The notes under the pieces were generated by a model. That model had not been told where the DNA came from and did no database searches. It worked only from the letters and a program-made list of their open reading frames with translations. Both the position numbers and the translations under genes were made by a program. Of a stretch of DNA of 5,051 nucleotides, positions 1 to 5,051 are shown one piece after another. Each line of letters opens with the position of its first letter. The first letter of the stretch is position 1. The stretch covers positions 1 to 5,051 of the forward strand of contig SKPS01000253.1 in the NCBI GenBank assembly GCA_007119395.1, read 5' to 3'. This stretch comes from Lentimicrobiaceae bacterium. Lineage in GTDB: Bacteria > Bacteroidota > Bacteroidia > Bacteroidales > SKPS01.

Positions 1-1200
1 AGAGTAATTGGCGTCCACGTTGAGCTCTCGCCCCTTCTGGTTGAAGGTACGTTGCCAGTTCAACACCACATCATGCCCTAACCCGGAGGCATCATTGTCG
101 GAATACCGGTCGGTGGCACGGGATGGGTTTTGCAGATGATCGAGGTATTCAGAGGTGACGATCTCGTCAGAGACACGTGTGTTGGTATTGTAGGTATAGA
201 ATGCCGACAGGGTGTTTTTGCTGTTGATAAACCAATCGGCGCCCACCCTGGCCATATGGGAACGACGGTACATGTTCATGTCGATAAACTGGTCGGTGTA
301 GTGGAGTGAATCGGGATTCTGCCGGTTCACCGTCCAGGTGGTACCATTTCTGAAAAAATCGCGGTGGTTCAGGCTATAGTTGGTAAACAGGTTGAACCGT
401 TCAGTACGGTAATTAAGGTTTAGCGAGGTATTGTACTTCTCTCTTGTGCCGTATCCTGCAGTAACAGTTCCGTTTAATCCACCGCGCCGGTCTTTCCTTA
501 GTTTGATATTGATAATACCAGCCATCCCTTCGGGATCGTAACGCGCTGAAGGGTTGGTGATCAGCTCGATGCTCTCAATCATCTCTGCGGGTATTTGCTG
601 CAGAGCGGCAGCCACATCGCTGCCCATCAACGCCGATGGACGCCCGTCGATGAGAATGGTCACATTGCCGCTACCCCGCAAACTCACATTGCCGTCCATG
701 TCAACCTCAACAGAAGGAACCGTCTCCAACACCTCTGATGCCGACTGCCCCTGCGTTAATACACTCTGGTCAACGTTAAATACCCTCCGGTCAATCTGCA
801 TCTCCAAAACAGAACGCTGCGCAGTAACCTGTACATTTTCCAGCATCACCGAAGAGGGGGTTAACTGAATCTGATCAAATACCATATGACGATTGCGGTG
901 GTTTAACATCACCGTATCAATCCATAACTCTTCGTAGCCCAAAAACGTAACACGCATCAAATACCGCCCGTAAGGGATATTGCGAACCGTAAACAACCCT
1001 TCGCCGGATGTTACACTTCCGTTTACTACAGCTGAATCTCTTGTGAGAACAACAATGTTGGCATACTCTACAGGTAACTGTGTAGTATTGTCAACCACCA
1101 CACCACTCACCGAACCATTCGCCTGCCCCTCGGGCTGTGCTTGCAAACCCATGAAAAAAACCGGAAGCAACAATCCGGTTATCAGAAACTTTCTTGTCAT
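1..1200 (-). CDS. TonB-dependent-receptor-like outer-membrane beta-barrel protein, N-terminal 400 residues (3' end beyond window)
   Basis: The minus-strand frame is open for exactly 400 codons from the ATG at 1200 to the left edge. Residues 1-21 form a signal peptide: basic MTRK, a hydrophobic core, and likely cleavage after LQA before QPEG. Residues 29-100 fit a carboxypeptidase-regulatory-like beta-sandwich (VSGVVVDNTTQLPVEYANI, then GLFTVRNIPYGRY and the FLGYEE strand). Residues 121-235 are a receptor plug: EVLETVPSVEVDMDG, VSLRG, ILIDGRPS, then ARYDPEGMAGIINIKL. From about 240 on, alternating aromatic strands (YGTREKYNTSLNLNY, FNLFTNYSLNH) begin the barrel. Family members usually have about 750-950 residues, so roughly half is missing. 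Known of the family: these outer-membrane proteins either import substrates using TonB energy or act as related beta-barrel proteins. I see no clear TonB box and cannot name the substrate. The start is supported by the signal peptide directly after the ATG. The upstream gene on this strand lies 277 bp away. Confidence 0.93.
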   Translation of the reverse strand, partial: MTRKFLITGLLLPVFFMGLQAQPEGQANGSVSGVVVDNTTQLPVEYANIVVLTRDSAVVNGSVTSGEGLFTVRNIPYGRYLMRVTFLGYEELWIDTVMLNHRNRHMVFDQIQLTPSSVMLENVQVTAQRSVLEMQIDRRVFNVDQSVLTQGQSASEVLETVPSVEVDMDGNVSLRGSGNVTILIDGRPSALMGSDVAAALQQIPAEMIESIELITNPSARYDPEGMAGIINIKLRKDRRGGLNGTVTAGYGTREKYNTSLNLNYRTERFNLFTNYSLNHRDFFRNGTTWTVNRQNPDSLHYTDQFIDMNMYRRSHMARVGADWFINSKNTLSAFYTYNTNTRVSDEIVTSEYLDHLQNPSRATDRYSDNDASGLGHDVVLNWQRTFNQKGRELNVDANYS

Positions 1201-1247
1201 AACGCATCTAATCTTCTGTTGTCTGTTTTTTTTTGACAACCCAAACC

Positions 1248-1276
1248 CAATCTTATTGCGGTAAAACATTCATCAA
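1248..1276 (-). promoter_or_regulatory. Candidate Bacteroidota-type promoter for the TonB-receptor-like gene
   Basis: On the minus strand, TAAGATTG (1255-1248) matches the Bacteroidota -7 consensus TAnnTTTG at all but one fixed position. A TTG (1276-1274) lies 18 nt upstream, inside the usual -33 to -7 spacing of about 17-23 nt. Transcription would begin roughly 40 nt ahead of the ATG at 1200. No clear Shine-Dalgarno sequence precedes that ATG. The -7 match is imperfect and the -33 element is only three bases, so the call is tentative. Confidence 0.33.
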
Positions 1277-1320
1277 CCCAAAAAGTTTTTCACAGACAGA
1301 AAAATCAGATGTTTTTTGCA

Positions 1321-1360
1321 GGCCTCAACAGCTTGAGGTTCTATAGTATGGATTGAGGCC
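1321..1360. repeat. Intergenic hairpin with two competing stems, upstream of the receptor gene
   Basis: GGCCTCAA (1321-1328) is the exact reverse complement of TTGAGGCC (1353-1360), giving an 8-bp stem with a 24-nt loop. The same CCTCAA arm (1323-1328) can instead pair with TTGAGG (1333-1338) across a 4-nt loop, so the two folds exclude each other. On the minus strand the element would lie in the spacer after the 202-residue gene and about 120 nt before the receptor start, upstream of the candidate promoter. It lacks the U-tract of an intrinsic terminator right after the stem. It could be a structured read-through leader, part of a dispersed intergenic repeat, or chance. I recognise no known riboswitch. 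Confidence 0.4.
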
Positions 1361-1477
1361 AACCCTTCCGCCATCCGAGGTGGCATAACCAACCACTGAT
1401 GCTCCACAAAAACTCTTTTTTGAGATGCCCGGCATGGTGATGTGCGTCACAACAAATTATTCTGCTTCACCTGACAA

Positions 1478-2086
1478 TCATCTGTCTCCACCAAGAAACG
1501 GGAAAAAAAAGGTCATCGCCAAGGTGTGTTGTTGATGCAACCGGTAGTAATAAAGGTTTATCATGAATAATGAAGGTTCTGGATTCACTATCAACCCGAT
1601 GCCCCACCCCGGTCTGAAGGAGTAGTCCACCATTTTCTCTTCTCCAAATTGGTGTGTTATTCTGGAATTGTGTAACCCCACACTACCCACCACACCTATA
1701 GGCCTAAAAAAATTGTTGGAACGAAAGGGGAAGTACCATGCCGTGGCTTGGGTAAAAAAATCACGGTATTTTACCTGGTATCGTACCATATCGTTATTGA
1801 ACAGGCTGTCTCTTTCATCGCTTTTATAAAACCCCATTCCGGCCGAAATGAAAGCATACAAAGAGTGGTTTTGGTAGAAGTGAGCATAATGAACATGCGG
1901 TGCAAAACCGCTTCGAATCATTTGCCAATCGTCACCTTGGGGCGCACCGTATGCATTGATCCCAAGGCCGGCAAACCAGCTTTTATCAGGTGGTTCCGAT
2001 TCCTGCTGAGCCGAAACATGCTGCACGAGGTTTGTTGTAACGAACAACACAACAAACACACATGTTCCAAGGTGAAAACGGATCAT
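1478..2086 (-). CDS. Secreted, probable outer-membrane beta-barrel protein of unknown family (202 aa)
   Basis: I do not recognise the family. The minus-strand frame runs from an ATG at 2086 to a TGA at 1478-1480. Residues 1-27 are a convincing signal peptide: MIRFH, a hydrophobic VFVVLFV stretch, and likely cleavage after VSA before QQES. The mature part alternates short aromatic and glycine-rich strands with polar turns (WFAGLGINAYGA, HSLYAFISAGMGFYKSD, FRPIGVVGSVGLHN, RPGWGIGLIVN, LFMINLYYYRLHQQ, HTLAMTFFFPF). That suits a small eight-strand outer-membrane barrel, but this is inference from composition. It ends GGDR, so the usual terminal aromatic residue is not at the very end. The frame stays open upstream to a possible TTG start at 2113. 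I prefer the ATG because it puts the basic residue and hydrophobic core at the N-terminus. There is no strong ribosome-binding site at either start. It is co-oriented with the receptor-like gene downstream, but the 277-bp gap argues against tight coupling. Confidence 0.75.
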   Translation of the reverse strand: MIRFHLGTCVFVVLFVTTNLVQHVSAQQESEPPDKSWFAGLGINAYGAPQGDDWQMIRSGFAPHVHYAHFYQNHSLYAFISAGMGFYKSDERDSLFNNDMVRYQVKYRDFFTQATAWYFPFRSNNFFRPIGVVGSVGLHNSRITHQFGEEKMVDYSFRPGWGIGLIVNPEPSLFMINLYYYRLHQQHTLAMTFFFPFLGGDR

Positions 2087-2198
2087 GATGTTCTGAGATT
2101 GGTTTGTTTTCAATGGCTGTTTCTTTTGGTTTTTGCCATAGCCGGCAAATTCATATTGAATAAATGAGGAGCAAGTTCATTTATTACATCTGTTAAGG

Positions 2199-2239
2199 GC
2201 AGTTTCTTTTTTTGAGGTGCTAAGATACATTGTGTGCTT
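2199..2239 (-). repeat. Left arm of distant inverted repeat
   Basis: Read on the minus strand, 2220-2202 is gcacctcaaaaaaagaaac, identical over 19 bases to the plus-strand sequence at 2763-2781. Outward, the match resumes after one mismatch with GCC (2201 mismatched, 2200-2198 matched). Inward, an AAGCACA block (2239-2233) matches the right arm, with small gaps between. The core ends about 115 bp upstream of the ATG of the 202-residue gene and points towards it. It may be a shared regulatory element, one end of a small inserted element, or part of a larger palindrome. No clear target-site duplication flanks it. Confidence 0.6.
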
Positions 2240-2334
2240 TTTATGAGGATAAGGTCGAGGCACGACAATTTGGGTAATGTTTGAAAAGCTTTTCCAGAGC
2301 CATCTATCGGTCTTTTTTTTTGATCGAGGATTTT

Positions 2335-2520
2335 TTTGTTCCCGCTGAAAGGCGCAAAAACTACGCAGATAGGCGCTGAAATCCTGACTTCACACGCGTT
2401 GCAAACAGTAATACGACTTCGTGTGTTTTATGATCATTGAGGCTAACTCTGTTATTTCTGAGAACAAAGTTCTTTCTGCGCACATCAGCGCAATTTCACC
2501 AAATTTCTGCGGGAAACAAA
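2335..2520. repeat. Long imperfect palindromic intergenic repeat (CGCTGAAA / TCTGCGGGAAA type)
   Basis: The left arm 2335-2350 (TTTGTTCCCGCTGAAA) is nearly the reverse complement of the right arm 2504-2520, which ends TCTGCGGGAAACAAA. They differ by one inserted base and one mismatch. Further in, GGCGC/CGCAGAT/GGCGCTGAAA blocks (2351-2380) face TTTCTGCGCACATCAGCGC (2473-2491), giving imperfect inner pairing. The element also contains AGAACAAAGTTCT (2461-2473) and CACACG...CGTGTG (2391-2396, 2420-2425). Strings of this GCGCTGAAA/TCTGCGGGAAAC type resemble dispersed intergenic repeats I associate with Bacteroidota genomes, from memory and unchecked. It encodes no protein. Confidence 0.55.
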
Positions 2521-2522
2521 CA

Positions 2523-2569
2523 AAACAAACCGGAATGAGTACCATGAATATAACCAATTAGGTTTGTTT
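2523..2569. repeat. Short inverted repeat linking the two larger palindromes
   Basis: AAACAAACC (2523-2531) is the exact reverse complement of GGTTTGTTT (2561-2569), with 29 bases between. The left arm abuts the end of the 2335-2520 palindrome and the right arm overlaps the outer stem of the 2567-2656 palindrome by three bases, so the three folds run almost end to end. The low-complexity A/C composition means chance pairing cannot be excluded. Confidence 0.4.
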
Positions 2570-2656
2570 AACCACAAAGGCCACTATGGCTTTCACAAAG
2601 GCCGCAAAGACCCTCTTTGTGTACATTGTGCCAACTTTGTGACAATTGTGGTTAAA
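2567..2656. repeat. Palindromic intergenic repeat built from CACAAAG units
   Basis: TTTAACCACAA (2567-2577) is the exact reverse complement of TTGTGGTTAAA (2646-2656), an 11-bp outer stem. Inside are two CACAAAG units (2573-2579, 2594-2600) and two inverted CTTTGTG units (2615-2621, 2635-2641), with starts 21, 21 and 20 bases apart. The inner pair can form a 7-bp stem, and CAAAG (2605-2609) can pair with CTTTG (2615-2619) over a 5-base loop. This arrangement resembles the AACCACAAAG...CTTTGTGGTTA intergenic repeats I recall from Bacteroidota and other environmental genomes (memory only). A run of seven A follows the right arm on the plus strand, so on the minus strand the palindrome is preceded rather than followed by T. 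Confidence 0.65.
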
Positions 2657-2746
2657 AAAAACATTCAGTAGATATGTACCCCCTTCGTATGCTATACCCA
2701 ACCTCCAGCATCGCAAACGCTGTATACGGGATTGTTCTTCGGGTAT

Positions 2747-2784
2747 AAGCACATTATAATCAGCACCTCAAAAAAAGAAACGGC
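2747..2784 (+). repeat. Right arm of distant inverted repeat, with a local hairpin at its outer edge
   Basis: The core gcacctcaaaaaaagaaac (2763-2781) exactly matches the minus-strand reading of 2202-2220. An AAGCACA block (2747-2753) and GGC (2782-2784) extend the similarity with gaps and one mismatch. The core ends 104 bases before the transporter ATG at 2886 and is oriented towards it, mirroring the left copy and its gene. In addition, CTCAAAA (2767-2773) pairs with TTTTGAG (2786-2792), and CAC/GTG (2764-2766, 2794-2796) extends the stem past one bulged base. This small hairpin is unique to the right copy. Confidence 0.6.
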
Positions 2785-2815
2785 CTTTTGAGGGTGGCAT
2801 TTTTCAGGGTTTAAA

Positions 2816-2832
2816 TATCTTTGTTATTTTTG
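2816..2832 (+). promoter_or_regulatory. Tandem Bacteroidota -7 boxes for the transporter gene
   Basis: TATCTTTG (2816-2823) and TATTTTTG (2825-2832) each match the Bacteroidota -7 consensus TAnnTTTG perfectly and are one base apart. They lie 54-70 bases upstream of the transporter ATG, a plausible leader length. The -33 element is unclear: TTTTG at 2786-2790 is 25 bases before the first box, a little too far, and the region 17-23 bases before the second box offers only TTTTTC. I infer initiation from one or both boxes. Confidence 0.5.
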
Positions 2833-2865
2833 TAGATTGCCGGGTAGGAAGTCCATTGTTACCTG

Positions 2866-2875
2866 AAAAAGGGAG
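2866..2875 (+). promoter_or_regulatory. Possible ribosome-binding site deciding the transporter start
   Basis: AAAAAGGGAG ends 10 bases before ATG 2886. The frame stays open upstream, and in-frame TTG codons at 2856 and 2880 exist. This purine stretch, together with the SLC12 first-helix motif beginning only about 13 residues in, favours the ATG at 2886. Bacteroidota often lack a strong Shine-Dalgarno sequence, so this is supportive only. Confidence 0.4.
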
Positions 2876-2885
2876 TTGTTTGAGC

Positions 2886-5051
2886 ATGAGCATTGCCAAG
2901 GGTAGAAAATTCAGTACGTTCAGTGGTGTATTCACCCCCTCTTTTCTGACGATTGTAGGGGTGATCATGTATTTGAGGTTGCCCACGATCGTAGGGCAGG
3001 CGGGTCTTATCCAAACCCTTGGTATCATTTTGCTGGCGCATGTGATTTCTGTGACCACCAGTTTAAGCATTGCATCTCTTGCGACCGACAAGCTGGTGCG
3101 TAAGGGAGGGCCGTATTACATTTTGTCACGCAGCATGGGGTTACCCATTGGCGGCACACTCGGCATTGCTTTGTTCACGGGCTTTGCCTTCAGCGTCAGC
3201 CTTTACCTGATCGGTTTCGCTGAGAGTTTTTTACACTATTGGAATCTTGAAGTCAATATAAACACCATCCGTTTAACCGGGGGTGTGGCACTGGTGGCCA
3301 TCACTATTATAACATACATCAGCACATCACTGGCATTGAAGTCACAATTTGTGATCATGGCAGCCATTGTTCTGTCGCTTGTGTCAATCTTTCTGGGCAG
3401 TCACGATTATGTGCCCGATGGCAGACAGTGGGGTCCACTCACTACCACTGCCCCTTTTATGGTGTTGTTTGGTATCTTTTTTCCTGCGGTAACGGGTTTT
3501 GGTGCAGGCATCTCCATGTCAGGTGACTTAAAGAACGCCAAAAGGGCATTGCCATTGGGCACCTTGATGGCTGTAGGGATGGGGTTAATCATCTACATCT
3601 CTTTGGCACTCTTTCTTTCATACACCGTTGATGCCAAAGCGCTGGCGAGTAATCCGCAAATTCTTTTTGAGATCTCCTGGGTTCCGGCGTTGGTGGTGGC
3701 TGGTATTTGGGGCGCCACGATATCCTCTGCGTTTGGAAGCATTTTGAGTGCACCCAGAATCCTGCAAGCCATCGCCATCGACAAAATCGCACCGTCGATC
3801 TTTGCCAAGTCATCGAGCAAAAAACGGGAGCCAAGAAACGCATTATGGATAGCGTTTGCCATTGCAGCCGGAGGGATCATGATTGGCGAGTTGGATGTGA
3901 TTGCACGCATCGTCTCAATGTTTTTTATCACCACCTATGCATTCCTTAACCTGGCTTTTACGATTGAGAGCTGGGCAAGCCCCGACTTCAGACCCGCTTT
4001 CAGGATACCACGCATTGTGAGTATTGTAGGGGCCCTCTCTGCCTTTATTGTGATGGTTTTACTCGACTTACTGGCGTTGGCAGGAGCTACCATCGTGTTA
4101 ACAGCATTGTATTTGTACCTGCGTCGTAAAGAACTGCTTCTTGAAAGTGGTGATGCATGGAACAGCTTCTGGACCAATATGGCAAAAAGTGCATTGCTGA
4201 AACTCAGCGCAAAGAAAGAGAACCAGCGCAATTGGAGACCCAACATTGTTCTTTTCAGCGGAGGGGAAAAGGTTCGACCCCACCTGGTAGAACTGGGGCT
4301 ATGGCTTACAGGCAAACTGGGTGCTTTGACCGACTTTGAGCTTATCACAGAAGAGAAAGAGCGCATTGAAGAGGATGAAGCACCCGACCGGGCAAAAACA
4401 GATGGCAGATCAGGCTATTTCATCCGGCAACTGAAGTGCAATACCATCGCCGAGGGGATAAAAACCGTTACCAGCATTTATGGCTTTAGCGGCTTTGAGC
4501 CCAACACCGTACTGCTCGGCTGGAGCAAAAACAGCAAAAACTCCTCCTTCCTGGCTGAAATGATTGGCGACTTTAAAGCGAAAGACCTTAACGCAGTATT
4601 TCTCGATTACGACAAGGAGCATGGCTTTGGAGAGAGAAAAGTGATCGACATATGGTGGAACGGACGGGGGCGCCACCTCACCTTCTCTCTGAATATTCTC
4701 AGGTTTTTATTGTCGGAGCCATCATGGCGCGATGCGAAGGTGAGGATCCTGGTAATCAACCCAAACACATCACTCACCGACAGTATCTATCAGAACACGA
4801 ATGCCTTGCTGAATGATAAAAGGATATCGGCAGAGGTGACGGTGTTGAATGATGATTTCGGCTCCCGTTCACTGGATGACATCATCAAAACACACTCTTC
4901 GGAGGCCGATTTGATCATGCTGGGTCTGACACAGAAAAGCATAGCACAAACGGAGGAGTATATACAGAAGGTGAACAAAATCTGCACACTACCGGCGAGT
5001 GTATTGTTGCTCAGGCCTTCATTTGAGTTTGAAGTGATCAACTTCACCACG
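2886..5051 (+). CDS. Bacterial cation-chloride cotransporter, SLC12 family (3' end just beyond window)
   Basis: The frame is open for 722 codons from ATG 2886 to the right edge. It is an inner-membrane carrier of the APC superfamily. Residues 14-40 carry the SLC12 first-helix pattern (GVIMYLRL, then IVGQAG). Then come GGPYYILSRSMG (74-85), YLIGFAE (107-113), FFPAVTG (198-204), MSGDLKNAKRALPLGT (211-226), ISSAFGSILSAPRILQAIA (279-297) and ELDVIARIVSMFF (335-347). About 12 helices end near residue 412. The C-terminal cytosolic SLC12 domain starts about 447 (NWRPNIVLFSG) and includes FEPNTVLLGW (537-546), VIDIWW (586-591) and SVLLLRPSF (705-713). SVLLLRP resembles the last strand of eukaryotic members, so only a few codons are probably missing. 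Known members co-transport Cl- with Na+ and/or K+ electroneutrally. By eye, Y107, P200 and T203 fit the NKCC K+ site, and A277, S280 and S281 the Na+ site, while the usual Asn in helix 1 is T22. Na-K-Cl coupling is therefore an inference. The N-terminus lacks the long regulatory tail of animal NKCCs. Confidence 0.93.
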   Translation, partial: MSIAKGRKFSTFSGVFTPSFLTIVGVIMYLRLPTIVGQAGLIQTLGIILLAHVISVTTSLSIASLATDKLVRKGGPYYILSRSMGLPIGGTLGIALFTGFAFSVSLYLIGFAESFLHYWNLEVNINTIRLTGGVALVAITIITYISTSLALKSQFVIMAAIVLSLVSIFLGSHDYVPDGRQWGPLTTTAPFMVLFGIFFPAVTGFGAGISMSGDLKNAKRALPLGTLMAVGMGLIIYISLALFLSYTVDAKALASNPQILFEISWVPALVVAGIWGATISSAFGSILSAPRILQAIAIDKIAPSIFAKSSSKKREPRNALWIAFAIAAGGIMIGELDVIARIVSMFFITTYAFLNLAFTIESWASPDFRPAFRIPRIVSIVGALSAFIVMVLLDLLALAGATIVLTALYLYLRRKELLLESGDAWNSFWTNMAKSALLKLSAKKENQRNWRPNIVLFSGGEKVRPHLVELGLWLTGKLGALTDFELITEEKERIEEDEAPDRAKTDGRSGYFIRQLKCNTIAEGIKTVTSIYGFSGFEPNTVLLGWSKNSKNSSFLAEMIGDFKAKDLNAVFLDYDKEHGFGERKVIDIWWNGRGRHLTFSLNILRFLLSEPSWRDAKVRILVINPNTSLTDSIYQNTNALLNDKRISAEVTVLNDDFGSRSLDDIIKTHSSEADLIMLGLTQKSIAQTEEYIQKVNKICTLPASVLLLRPSFEFEVINFTT

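Larger units (their letters stand above)
2087..2885. other. Divergent intergenic region without a supported gene (about 800 bp)
   Basis: No reading frame here looks protein-coding. The longest open stretch (about 64 codons, minus strand, 2558-2752) lies across a palindromic repeat and lacks any domain-like pattern. The region separates the minus-strand 202-residue gene from the plus-strand transporter. It is AT-rich with long T or A tracts (for example near 2206-2213, 2313-2321 and 2331-2337). It contains a distant inverted-repeat pair (2199-2239 and 2747-2784), three palindromic elements between 2335 and 2656, a 12-bp palindrome GAAAAGCTTTTC at 2283-2294, and the transporter's promoter boxes. 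I found no perfect TAnnTTTG box on the minus strand for the 202-residue gene. Confidence 0.75.

Noticed and set aside
554..1264. Plus-strand open frames of 104 and 94 codons (554-868, 980-1264)
   Set aside because: They are antisense to the receptor-like gene, where plug motifs are clear on the minus strand.
1408..1423. CAAAAACTCTTTTTTG as an intrinsic terminator after the 202-residue gene
   Set aside because: The stem is only A-T pairs apart from the ends and has no GC-rich base. It would be too weak, so no terminator is called in this gap.
1300..1440. Cobalamin or other known riboswitch upstream of the receptor gene
   Set aside because: Hairpins and a GCCACC string are present, but I could not find the conserved core of any riboswitch class I know, and the element lies upstream of the best promoter candidate.
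2087..2113. TTG start at 2113 for the 202-residue gene (211 aa)
   Set aside because: The ATG at 2086 gives a more typical signal peptide, and no ribosome-binding site favours the TTG.
1748..2167. Plus-strand 139-codon open frame
   Set aside because: It lies antisense to the 202-residue gene, which has a signal peptide and a coherent barrel-like composition. This frame shows no domain pattern.
2335..2656. CRISPR array
   Set aside because: The repeats are inverted palindromic arms and short 7-base units with about 20-bp steps. There are no 25-40 bp direct repeats with unique spacers and no cas gene.
2558..2752. Minus-strand 64-codon open frame in the divergent intergenic region
   Set aside because: It spans the CACAAAG palindrome, and its translation reflects repeat sequence rather than a protein.
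3593..4366. Minus-strand open frames of 113 and 143 codons (3593-3934, 3935-4366)
   Set aside because: They are antisense to the SLC12 gene, whose family motifs run continuously through this stretch on the plus strand.

Overview
The window looks like chromosomal DNA from a member of the Bacteroidota. Three things suggest this: a SusC/TonB-type outer-membrane receptor with an N-terminal carboxypeptidase-like regulatory domain, two perfect TAnnTTTG (Bacteroidota -7) promoter boxes ahead of the right-hand gene, and weak or absent Shine-Dalgarno sequences. I cannot assign a genus.

Layout: (1) Bases 1-1200, minus strand, hold the first 400 codons of a TonB-dependent-receptor-like outer-membrane beta-barrel protein. 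The rest lies beyond the left edge. (2) Bases 1201-1477 are a non-coding gap with a candidate Bacteroidota promoter for the receptor and a GC-containing hairpin (1321-1360) with an alternative inner fold. (3) Bases 1478-2086, minus strand, encode a 202-residue secreted, probably outer-membrane beta-barrel, protein of unknown family. (4) Bases 2087-2885 are an 800-bp divergent intergenic region. It holds a 19-bp perfect inverted repeat pair 580 bp apart (imperfectly extendable to about 40 bp) that encloses three successive palindromic elements. One of these is a CACAAAG/CTTTGTG repeat with a roughly 21-bp period. (5) From 2886 to the right edge, plus strand, lies a nearly complete cation-chloride cotransporter of the SLC12 (NKCC/NCC/KCC) family. 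It has both the 12-helix transport core and the cytosolic SLC12 C-terminal domain.

Nothing shows that the three genes form one pathway. The two minus-strand genes are co-oriented but 277 bp apart, with a promoter candidate between them, so they may be separate units. The transporter is transcribed divergently. The most interesting points are the bacterial SLC12 homologue, whose visible ion-site residues look NKCC-like rather than KCC-like, and the architecture of the divergent intergenic region. There the same 19-bp motif sits about 105-115 bp upstream of both divergent start codons, in the same orientation relative to each gene. I see no CRISPR array, tRNA, rRNA, transposase gene or convincing new multi-gene system.
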